Source of the DNA: Myxococcota bacterium
GTDB lineage: Bacteria; Myxococcota_A; UBA9160; PR03
Direction of reading: 5' to 3'
Assembly: GCA_030066475.1 (NCBI GenBank)
Contig: JASJBO010000443.1
Coordinates: 1-5,486 of the forward strand
Length of the DNA stretch: 5,486 bases
Shown here: piece by piece, positions 1 to 5,486 of the stretch
Numbering within the stretch: position 1 is the stretch's first letter
Layout of the letters: each line of letters opens with the position of its first letter
The notes under the pieces: generated by a model
What the model saw: only the letters and a program-made list of their open reading frames with translations
The model's database searches: none
What the model was told of the DNA's origin: nothing
Made by a program: the position numbers and the translations under genes

Positions 1-76
1 GCTCCGGGGCACCCCAGACCTCATCCCGCCCAAGCGGCCCGTCCGAGGGGGCGATGGCGGGAGAAGCCCCGCTCCG
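1..76. other. Leader upstream of rsmH; no gene recognised
   Basis: No protein is recognisable in this short stretch. The rsmH frame is open back to base 2 but has no ATG, GTG or TTG before base 77, so an N-terminal extension would have to start outside the window. A frame opened by the ATG at 54-56 ends at a TAG at 159-161, and its translation resembles nothing known to me. mraZ commonly precedes rsmH, but no MraZ C-terminus could be seen. A GGGAG run at 59-63 ends 13 bases before the rsmH ATG and is a rather distant, weak ribosome binding site. No promoter could be assigned. Confidence 0.5.
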
Positions 77-1039
77 ATGGCCAGCGCGTTTGCACACGAG
101 TCCGTCCTGCTGCACGAGTCCCTGGACGCTCTGCACCTGCGGCCCCACTCGACCATCGTAGACGGCACCGTCGGGGGCGGCGGGCACGCGGCCGCGATCC
201 TGGAGCGGACGTCGCCCGACGGTCAGCTGGTCGCACTCGACCGGGACGCGGCTGCGATCGAGGCGGCGCGCGACCGGCTCGCGGGCTTCGGCGCCCGTGT
301 CCAGCTCGTCCACGCGTCCTTCCGCTATCTCGACCGGGTCCTGGCGCAGCTCGGGCTCACGAGCGTCGACGGCGTGCTGCTCGATCTCGGCGTCTCGTCA
401 CCACAGCTCGACCGGCCAGAACGCGGCTTCCGCTTCTCCTTCGACGGCGCGGCGGACGCGCCGCTCGACATGCGAATGGACCGGCGCGACGCCACCACGG
501 CGGCCGCCCTGCTGGCGACGGCCTCGGAGGACGAGCTCACCCGCTGCTTCCGCGAGTACGGCGATCTGCCGGGGGCGCACCGACTCGCGCGCGCCGTGGT
601 CGAGGCGCGGCAGCGCGGTGAGGCGCCCCGGACCGCCCGCGACCTGGTGGCGCTGGTCGATGCGGCGCGCGTCGGGCGCGGCCGTCGACACCACCCGGCC
701 ACGCTCGTGTTCCAGGCGCTGCGCATCGCGGTGAACGACGAGATCCAGGCACTCGAGGAGGGCATCGAGGCGGCCATCGAGGCGCTGCGCCCGGCGGGGC
801 GGATCGTAGTGGTCGCCTACCACTCGATCGAGGATCGCCTGGTGAAGAACCGCTTCCGGGACGCCGTGCGCGGCTGCACGTGTCCGCCCTCCACGCCGGT
901 CTGCGTGTGCGGCGGCGTGAGCCGCCTGCGCCTGGTGACACGGCGCCCGCTGCGTCCGAGCCCCGACGAGGTGGCCGCCAACCCGCGCGCGCGCTCGGCC
1001 CGGCTGCGCGCGGCCGAGAAGCTGCCGGAGGCCGCGTGA
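77..1039 (+). CDS. rsmH: 16S rRNA (cytosine(1402)-N(4))-methyltransferase RsmH (MraW)
   Basis: RsmH transfers a methyl group from S-adenosylmethionine to N4 of C1402 in 16S rRNA, in the decoding centre of the small subunit. The 320-residue product is close to the usual length (E. coli about 313). Family motifs appear in order: HESVLLHE (7-14), the AdoMet-binding DGTVGGGGH (29-37), an acidic LDRD strand end (54-57), DLGVSSPQLD (103-112), RGFRFS (116-121), HHPAT (205-209) leading into FQALRIAVN, and AYHSIEDR (247-254). The C-terminus carries the family's NPRARSARLRAAE tail. A cysteine-rich segment, C267-T-C269 to C276-V-C278, lies between the catalytic core and the tail. The ATG at 77 places the HESVLL motif at the usual distance from the N-terminus, and no other in-frame start lies upstream in the window. 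The stop overlaps the GTG of the ftsL-like gene by 4 bp. Identification is firm. Confidence 0.97.
   Translation: MASAFAHESVLLHESLDALHLRPHSTIVDGTVGGGGHAAAILERTSPDGQLVALDRDAAAIEAARDRLAGFGARVQLVHASFRYLDRVLAQLGLTSVDGVLLDLGVSSPQLDRPERGFRFSFDGAADAPLDMRMDRRDATTAAALLATASEDELTRCFREYGDLPGAHRLARAVVEARQRGEAPRTARDLVALVDAARVGRGRRHHPATLVFQALRIAVNDEIQALEEGIEAAIEALRPAGRIVVVAYHSIEDRLVKNRFRDAVRGCTCPPSTPVCVCGGVSRLRLVTRRPLRPSPDEVAANPRARSARLRAAEKLPEAA
1027..1031 (+). promoter_or_regulatory. Ribosome binding site for the ftsL-like gene
   Basis: GGAGG inside the last codons of rsmH lies 4 bases before the GTG at 1036. The spacing is short but the match is strong. It favours the GTG overlapping the rsmH stop over the first in-frame ATG at 1108, which has no purine-rich site at a useful distance. 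Confidence 0.6.
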
Positions 1040-1473
1040 CGCGGGCTGCCGCGAGGACGCGGAGGAAGCCCCGGCAGCGCGCGGCGACGCGCAGCGACGC
1101 GAGTCGCATGCAGCGCATCGCCGCGACCGTGGGCGCCGACGTCGCCGACCGCCGCGCGCGCGACCACGGAGGCCCGCTCCAGCACTCGCACCGGCGCTGG
1201 CTCGCCCTCGCCCTTGCGGCTGGCGTCGTGGCGGCGCTCGGCGTGGCGGCCATGCGCAACGACCTCCGCCGCGTGCAGTACGGGCTGGCCCAGGCCCTCG
1301 ACGAGACCCGCGCCCTCGAGCGCGAACGCAACGCCGCGTTGGCCCGCGTGCGCGCCCAGCGCGACCCCACGCGTCTCGCTCGCGTCGCGCGCGAGCGGGG
1401 CTTCGTGCGCCCGGAGCGCATCGTCGACCTGCCGGCCCCCCCGCCCCGCCCCGTGGTGGAGGAGTCGCGATGA
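1036..1473 (+). CDS. ftsL: FtsL-like cell division protein
   Basis: FtsL is a small bitopic membrane protein that joins FtsB and FtsQ at the divisome and helps activate septal synthesis by FtsW-FtsI. The 145-residue product has the expected architecture. An arginine-rich cytoplasmic segment (1-54) is followed by one hydrophobic helix of Leu, Ala, Val and Gly (about 55-73). Then comes a charged helix likely to form a coiled coil (about 74-108), and a DPTRLARVARERGFVRPE segment (110-127) like the FtsL/DivIC extracytoplasmic end. A Pro-rich tail closes the protein. FtsL sequences diverge strongly, so the call rests on this architecture and on the position between rsmH and ftsI. The start is a GTG in a GTGA overlap with rsmH, and the stop overlaps ftsI as ATGA. 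The cytoplasmic tail is somewhat long and very basic, with about ten Arg or Lys in the first 27 residues. If translation began at ATG 1108, 24 residues would be lost but the membrane and coiled-coil parts would remain. Confidence 0.8.
   Translation: MTRAAARTRRKPRQRAATRSDASRMQRIAATVGADVADRRARDHGGPLQHSHRRWLALALAAGVVAALGVAAMRNDLRRVQYGLAQALDETRALERERNAALARVRAQRDPTRLARVARERGFVRPERIVDLPAPPPRPVVEESR
1458..1464 (+). promoter_or_regulatory. Ribosome binding site for ftsI
   Basis: GGAGGAG at the end of the ftsL-like gene lies 5 bases before the ATG at 1470. It is the strongest Shine-Dalgarno match in the window and supports this start, which directly precedes the basic, membrane-anchored N-terminus expected of FtsI. 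Confidence 0.75.
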
Positions 1474-3542
1474 GGCGCGGGCCGGCACCCAACCCGAAGC
1501 TCCGCCTGGCCGTGGCCCAGCTGGTGGTGCTGCTGCTCTTCCTCGGCCTCGCGGCCCGCGCCGCACAGCTCAGCCTGCTGGACCGGCGAGGCGTCGAGCT
1601 GGGCGAGCGCCAGCGCCGCACGGCGGTAAGCCTCTCCCCGGAGCGGGGCACCATCCTGGCCCGGGGCGGCCAGGAGCTGGCTCTCTCGGTCGACGCCCCG
1701 TCGGTGTACGCGCTGCCGGCGGTCCTCGAGAGCCCGGGACAGGCCGCGTCGGCGCTGGCCCGGGCGCTCGGACGCAGCCGAAGCCACGTCTCGCGCCGTC
1801 TCGCCGGACGCGGCTCCTTCGTCTTCATCGAACGCTGGGCCAGCGCGGAGGCGGCCGAGCGCGTGCAGGCCCTGGGCCTGCGCGGCGTCGGCATCGCCCT
1901 GGAGCCCCGCCGCGTATACCCCTACCGCGAGCTCGCCGGCCCGCTGGTCGGCTTCGCCAACATCGACGGCGAGGGCGTGCGCGGGATCGAGCAGCAGGAG
2001 GACGACTGGCTGCGCGGCGCGCCGCGGCGGCTGCCGGTGCAGCGCGACGGCTCGGGCCAGCTCCTCGTCGACCGGGGCGACGAGGACTGGGTGACCGCCG
2101 GCGGCGACGTGGTGCTCACGATCGACGTCACGCTCCAGTCCGACGCGCGCCGGGCGCTCGAGGATGCGGTGCGCGAGACGGGGGCGCGCGGCGGAAGCGT
2201 CGTCGCGATCGATCCAGCCAGCGGAGACATCCTGGCCCTGGCGGAGTGGCCCGGCTTCGACCCGAACGGCTTTCGCAGGCTGCCCTACGCGGAGACCCGC
2301 TCGCGCGCCTTCCTCGACGCCCTCGAGCCCGGATCGACGCTCAAGGCCTTCCTCGTGGCCGCGGCCCTCGAGGGGGGCTCCCTGCGCGTCAGCGACGTCG
2401 TCGATTGCGAAGACGGCTCGCTGGCGCTGCCCGGCAAGACGATCCACGACGCGAAGCCACACGGGCGTCTTCGGCCCGGCGACATCCTGCGCGTGTCGAG
2501 CAACGTGGGCGCCGTCAAGATCGCCTTCGGTCTGGGAAGCGAGGCGCACGTCACCACGCTGCGCCGCTTCGGCTTCGGTGCGCCGACGCGCAGCGGCTTT
2601 CCCGACGAGTCCGCCGGGCTGCTGCGCACCCCGCCCTCGTCGCGGCGCGTCGACCACGCGACCCTGGCCTTCGGCCAGGGCCTGAGCGTCACGCCGGTGC
2701 AGCTCGCGGCCGCGACGGCAGCGCTCGCCAACGGCGGCCGACTCATGCGTCCCCGGCTGGTGGCGGCGCGGCGGCGCCCCGGCGGGAGCTGGCAGCCGAG
2801 CGAGCCGGAGGCGGTGCGGCGCGTGGTCTCGGAACGGACCGCGGCGGCGCTGCTCCGCATGCTCGAGGGCGCCACCGGCCCCGACGGAACCGGCCGTCGG
2901 GCGGCGCTGCGCGGCGTGCCGGTGGCCGGCAAGACGGGAACCGCCCAGAAGTTCGACACCCGCCGCGGCCGCTACTCCGAGCACCGCTTCGTCGCCTGGT
3001 TCATCGGTGTCGCCCCGGCAGACGACCCCAAGCTCGCCATCGCCGTCGCCCTCGACGAGCCGCGGCGCCCGACCCATACTGGCGGCGTGGCCGCGGCGCC
3101 GCTCTTCGCGAGGGTCGCCGCCGCGCAGCTTGCCCGCCTGGGGATCCTGACCGAGCCCGAGCCCGCCGAGCCCGAGCCCGCTCCGGCGCCGCCTGCTCCG
3201 GCGGCACCGCCGGAGCAGAGGCCCGCGAACGAGCGCGAGCCGCAGCCGGTGCAGGCCCTCCCGGAGACGCGCACCGCGGCCGCGAAGCCGGCGCCCGCCC
3301 CGCGCCCGCCCGCGCGGCGACGGGTGCCGGAGCTCGTGCAGCTCGAGGGACGAGTGCTGCTGCCGGACTTCAGCGGCTACACGGTCGCCGAGCTCCAGGA
3401 GCTGTCGGCCGCGACGGATCTCTCCTTGCGGATCTCGGGTCGCGGCCGAGCCGTATCCCAGGAACCGCCGCCCGGCACCGTCGTGGCGGCTCGCGGAGCC
3501 CGGATCGACATCCACTGCGAACCGGGCGCGGACCCCATCTGA
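1470..3542 (+). CDS. ftsI: Septal peptidoglycan transpeptidase FtsI (class B PBP) with C-terminal PASTA domain
   Basis: This is a class B penicillin-binding protein, a D,D-transpeptidase that crosslinks septal peptidoglycan in the periplasm as partner of FtsW. A short basic N-terminus precedes one membrane anchor (about 13-34). The PBP dimerisation domain (about 55-205) includes RGTIL (59-63), RVYPY (148-152) and a GF...GVRGIE segment (161-174). The transpeptidase domain (about 217-555) carries all three active-site motifs: S289-T-L-K292 with the nucleophilic serine, S343-S344-N345, and K488-T-G-T491. A Pro/Ala/Glu-rich linker (about 561-622) leads to a PASTA domain (about 629-685). The length of 690 residues exceeds E. 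coli FtsI (588), the surplus being largely linker and PASTA. The usual D-R-x-G after RGxI reads A-R-G-G here. The position between ftsL and murE supports FtsI over an elongation PBP2. A sporulation SpoVD-type paralogue shares this architecture but is less likely from context. Confidence 0.95.
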   Translation: MRRGPAPNPKLRLAVAQLVVLLLFLGLAARAAQLSLLDRRGVELGERQRRTAVSLSPERGTILARGGQELALSVDAPSVYALPAVLESPGQAASALARALGRSRSHVSRRLAGRGSFVFIERWASAEAAERVQALGLRGVGIALEPRRVYPYRELAGPLVGFANIDGEGVRGIEQQEDDWLRGAPRRLPVQRDGSGQLLVDRGDEDWVTAGGDVVLTIDVTLQSDARRALEDAVRETGARGGSVVAIDPASGDILALAEWPGFDPNGFRRLPYAETRSRAFLDALEPGSTLKAFLVAAALEGGSLRVSDVVDCEDGSLALPGKTIHDAKPHGRLRPGDILRVSSNVGAVKIAFGLGSEAHVTTLRRFGFGAPTRSGFPDESAGLLRTPPSSRRVDHATLAFGQGLSVTPVQLAAATAALANGGRLMRPRLVAARRRPGGSWQPSEPEAVRRVVSERTAAALLRMLEGATGPDGTGRRAALRGVPVAGKTGTAQKFDTRRGRYSEHRFVAWFIGVAPADDPKLAIAVALDEPRRPTHTGGVAAAPLFARVAAAQLARLGILTEPEPAEPEPAPAPPAPAAPPEQRPANEREPQPVQALPETRTAAAKPAPAPRPPARRRVPELVQLEGRVLLPDFSGYTVAELQELSAATDLSLRISGRGRAVSQEPPPGTVVAARGARIDIHCEPGADPI
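3153..3182 (+). repeat. Two tandem 15-bp units in the ftsI linker
   Basis: Two adjacent 15-base copies (3153-3167 and 3168-3182) differ only in the last base. Each encodes Glu-Pro-Glu-Pro-Ala at the start of the FtsI linker. They stay in frame, so loss or gain of a unit would change linker length by five residues without a frameshift. Confidence 0.85.
3193..3218. repeat. Perfect 12-bp inverted repeat with 2-base centre, inside ftsI
   Basis: The arms 3193-3204 and 3207-3218 are perfect reverse complements (CTGCTCCGGCGG / CCGCCGGAGCAG), separated by CA at 3205-3206. In RNA this would give about ten or eleven G/C-rich pairs closed by a 4-6 base loop. It lies in the coding DNA for the Pro/Ala linker of FtsI. 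No T-run follows, so it is not an intrinsic terminator. No function is assigned. Confidence 0.8.
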
Positions 3543-5071
3543 TGAGACTCTCGAAGCTGCTCACCGCCCTGCCCTCCGACATGCTGGTCGAGGCTCCCGA
3601 CGGGGACCCGGTGATCCGGGGCCTCTGCTACGACTCGCGCGCCGTCGCCGCCGGCGACCTGTTCGTGGCGCTGCGCGGCGAGACGGCCGACGGCCACGCC
3701 TACCTCGCGCAGGCCCTCGACCTCGGCGCTTCGGCGCTGCTCGTGGAGGAGCGGCCGGCGGGCGTCGACCTGCTGGGAAGGCCCGCCGTGGTGGTGCGCG
3801 ACAGCCGCCGGACCCTCGCCCCCCTCGCGCGCCGCTTCTTCGGCGACCCGGCGGGCGAGCTGCGCCTGGTGGGGGTGACCGGGACCAACGGGAAGACGAG
3901 CGTCACCTATCTCGCCGAGTCGATCCTGGCCCGGGCCGACCACCGCGTGGGCCTGATCGGCACCGTCGAGATCCGCTTCCCGGGCGAGAGCCAGCGCTCG
4001 CTCAACACCACGCCCGAGAGCCTCGACCTCCAGCGCACCCTGCGCGCCATGCGCACCCAGGGCGTCGAGACCGCGGTGATGGAGGTGTCCTCGCACGGGC
4101 TCGAGCTCGGGCGCGTGGCCGGCTGCCGGTTCGGCGTGGGCGCCTTCACGAACCTCACCCAGGACCACCTCGACTTCCACGGCACCATGGACGCGTATCG
4201 CGACGCCAAGACGCTGCTCTTCGAGCGACACCTGGCAGACGGGGCGCGCGCGGTGCTCAACGCCGACGACCCCGCGGCCCCGACCTTCGAGCGCGCGGCC
4301 CGCGACGCGGGCGCCACGGTGATCTTCGTGTCGCGCGATGCCGCGAGCGACGCCGACGTGGCGCTCCTCGCCGCCGAGGTGCGCATGGACGGCACCCGCG
4401 CCCGCCTGCGCCTGCCTTCCGGCGAGCTGGAGCTGGCCCTGCCGCTGATCGGCGACTTCAACGTCGAGAACCTGCTCGTGGCCTGCGGCATCGCGGTGGC
4501 GCTGGACGCCCCGGCCGAGGCCATCGTGAGCGGCGTCGAGAGCTGCCCGCAGGTGCCGGGACGCGTCGAGTGCATCGCTGCGGAGGTGCCGGACGCTCCC
4601 ACGGTGGTGGTCGATTACGCGCACACTCCCGACGCCGTCGAGAAGGTGGTGAACACGCTGCGCCCGCTCACCCCGGGCCGACTCATCACCGTGTTCGGCT
4701 GCGGCGGCGATCGCGACCGCGCCAAGCGTCCGCTCATGGCCCGTGCCGTGGCGGGCGCCAGCGACCGGGTGATCGCCACCAGCGACAACCCGCGCACCGA
4801 GGACCCGGAGCGCATCCTCGACGACGTGGAAGAGGGGCTGAGCGGTCTGCAACGCGTGGCGCACGAGGCGCTCGGCGAGACCGACGGCGCCTATGCGCGA
4901 CTGGTCGACCGCCGGCGGGCCATCGAGGTGGCCATCGCGATAGCAAAGCCCGAGGACACCGTGTTGATCGCCGGCAAGGGACACGAGGACTACCAGATCA
5001 TCGGCCGCGAGCGCCTGCCCTTCAGTGATCCCGACGAGGCTCGGCGCGCGCTGCGGAGGGTCCACCCGTGA
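3542..5071 (+). CDS. murE: UDP-MurNAc-tripeptide synthetase MurE, meso-diaminopimelate type
   Basis: MurE is the cytoplasmic ATP-dependent ligase that adds the third residue to UDP-MurNAc-L-Ala-D-Glu. The 509-residue product has the standard three Mur ligase domains. The N-terminal UDP-substrate domain contains YDSRAVAAGDLFVALRG (about 30-46). The central ATPase domain has G114-T-N-G-K118-T119, TTPES (156-160), S183-S184-H185 and K223 in YRDAK, the lysine expected to be carbamylated. The C-terminal domain has DYAHTPDA (358-365), D415-N416-P417-R418 and GKGHEDY (478-484). DNPR is the signature of enzymes that add meso-diaminopimelate rather than lysine, so the amino acid choice is inferred from that motif. 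The ATG at 3542 overlaps the ftsI stop by one base (TGATG) and gives the typical MRLSKLL start. No good Shine-Dalgarno sequence precedes it, so translation probably depends on ribosomes finishing ftsI. The next in-frame ATG (3581) would cut into the first domain. The stop overlaps murF by 4 bp. Confidence 0.97.
   Translation: MRLSKLLTALPSDMLVEAPDGDPVIRGLCYDSRAVAAGDLFVALRGETADGHAYLAQALDLGASALLVEERPAGVDLLGRPAVVVRDSRRTLAPLARRFFGDPAGELRLVGVTGTNGKTSVTYLAESILARADHRVGLIGTVEIRFPGESQRSLNTTPESLDLQRTLRAMRTQGVETAVMEVSSHGLELGRVAGCRFGVGAFTNLTQDHLDFHGTMDAYRDAKTLLFERHLADGARAVLNADDPAAPTFERAARDAGATVIFVSRDAASDADVALLAAEVRMDGTRARLRLPSGELELALPLIGDFNVENLLVACGIAVALDAPAEAIVSGVESCPQVPGRVECIAAEVPDAPTVVVDYAHTPDAVEKVVNTLRPLTPGRLITVFGCGGDRDRAKRPLMARAVAGASDRVIATSDNPRTEDPERILDDVEEGLSGLQRVAHEALGETDGAYARLVDRRRAIEVAIAIAKPEDTVLIAGKGHEDYQIIGRERLPFSDPDEARRALRRVHP
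5055..5060 (+). promoter_or_regulatory. Ribosome binding site for murF
   Basis: GGAGGG near the end of murE lies 7 bases before the GTG at 5068. The spacing is good and favours that GTG over the second in-frame GTG at 5074, which would sit 13 bases away. Confidence 0.65.
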
Positions 5072-5486
5072 GCGTGCCCTTCTCGGTCGACGAGGCCCTC
5101 GCCTGGACCTCCGGTGAGCTGCTGTGCGGCTCGCGCGACGCCCGCTTCGGCGGCGTGTCGATCGACACGCGCAGCGTGGCCGAGGGCGAGCTCTTCGTCG
5201 CCATCGTCGGGCCCAACCACGACGCCCACGACTACCTGGCGGCCGCCGCCGAGCGGAAGGCACGGGGGCTGCTCGTGCAGCGCGGCCGCGAGCTGCCGGC
5301 GCTGCCTTCGGAGCCGGTGGTGATCGCCGTGGCCGACACCACGCTCGCACTCGGCGCCCTCGCCCACGGCCACCGCACGGGCTTCGAGGGCCCGGTGGTC
5401 GGCATCACCGGGAGCAACGGCAAGACGACCACCAAGGAGATGTGCGCGAGCATCCTCGAGGTGGGGGCGCCGACGCTCCGCACCCG
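5068..5486 (+). CDS. murF: UDP-MurNAc-tripeptide:D-Ala-D-Ala ligase MurF, 5' part only
   Basis: MurF attaches D-Ala-D-Ala to UDP-MurNAc-tripeptide, the last cytoplasmic step of pentapeptide assembly. Only 139 complete codons lie in the window; the rest is cut off by the right edge and no stop is reached. The visible part holds the N-terminal Mur ligase domain, with GVSIDTRSVAEGELFVAI (29-46) followed by HDAHDYLAAA (51-60). The start of the ATPase domain is also present, with the P-loop T114-G-S-N-G-K119-T-T-T122. The TGSNGKTTTKEM form is typical of MurF, whereas the murE product upstream has TGTNGKTS. A GTG start in a GTGA overlap with murE, preceded by a good GGAGGG, sets the N-terminus. Position directly after murE agrees. 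The substrate domains further downstream cannot be checked here. Confidence 0.93.
   Translation, partial: MSVPFSVDEALAWTSGELLCGSRDARFGGVSIDTRSVAEGELFVAIVGPNHDAHDYLAAAAERKARGLLVQRGRELPALPSEPVVIAVADTTLALGALAHGHRTGFEGPVVGITGSNGKTTTKEMCASILEVGAPTLRT

Noticed and set aside
54..161. Short frame from ATG 54 to TAG 159, considered as a leader peptide or the end of mraZ
   Set aside because: It overlaps the rsmH start by 85 bases, resembles no MraZ C-terminus, and has no support beyond an upstream purine run.
1045..1078. Inverted repeat GCTGCCG/CGGCAGC early in the ftsL-like gene, possibly a regulatory hairpin
   Set aside because: Seven pairs with a 20-base loop are easily expected by chance at this base composition, and nothing else supports a regulatory role.
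2881..2900. Hairpin CCGACGG/CCGTCGG with a 6-base loop inside ftsI, considered as a terminator
   Set aside because: It sits inside the transpeptidase coding sequence just before KTGT, has no following T-run, and is short for such GC-rich DNA.
537..3515. A 992-codon open reading frame on the minus strand across rsmH, ftsL and ftsI
   Set aside because: It lies antisense to three firmly identified genes. Its translation is low-complexity Arg/Ala/Gly/His-rich sequence with no recognisable domain, the usual shadow of very GC-rich coding DNA where stop codons are rare.
1214..3541. The murE frame stays open for about 2.3 kb upstream of its ATG, suggesting a giant fusion or frameshift product
   Set aside because: The upstream translation is Arg/Pro/Ala-rich noise, whereas ftsI in its own frame is intact with all motifs. 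The family-typical murE N-terminus starts at 3542. No slippery sequence was noticed at the junction.
3377..5350. A 657-codon minus-strand open frame across the end of ftsI, murE and murF
   Set aside because: It is antisense to murE and murF with the same compositional bias and no recognisable motifs; treated as a shadow frame.

Overview
The window is a run of five co-directional genes on the + strand from a division and cell wall (dcw) cluster: rsmH (mraW), an ftsL-like gene, ftsI (class B penicillin-binding protein with a C-terminal PASTA domain), murE, and the 5' part of murF, which runs off the right edge. The DNA is very GC-rich, with third codon positions almost all G or C. Several points suggest a high-GC bacterium with meso-diaminopimelate peptidoglycan: the MurE DNPR signature, the PASTA-bearing FtsI, a cysteine-rich RsmH C-terminus, and the gene order itself. 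A myxobacterium-like or other 'deltaproteobacterial' lineage fits best. That placement is an impression from gene order and composition; no phylogenetic marker was compared.

Layout: bases 1-76 are a leader with no recognisable gene. rsmH follows at 77-1039, ftsL-like at 1036-1473, ftsI at 1470-3542, murE at 3542-5071, and murF from 5068 to the edge. There is no intergenic DNA after base 77. Every stop overlaps the next start, by 4 bp (GTGA), 4 bp (ATGA), 1 bp (TGATG) and 4 bp (GTGA), so the genes are almost certainly one transcript with coupled translation. No promoter, terminator, RNA gene, mobile element or CRISPR was seen.

How the genes fit together: RsmH methylates 16S rRNA and usually opens the cluster after mraZ. 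FtsL and FtsI belong to the septal synthesis machine. FtsL is a small bitopic scaffold, and FtsI is the transpeptidase that crosslinks septal peptidoglycan. MurE and MurF make the cytoplasmic precursor: MurE adds the third residue (meso-DAP, judged from the motif) and MurF adds D-Ala-D-Ala. In this arrangement mraY, murD, ftsW and murG would be expected downstream.

No undescribed system was found; this is an ordinary housekeeping region. The points most worth a second look are the PASTA domain and low-complexity linker of FtsI, a perfect 12-bp inverted repeat inside the DNA for that linker, the CxC-x6-CxC motif in RsmH, and the start of murE, which has no clear Shine-Dalgarno sequence.
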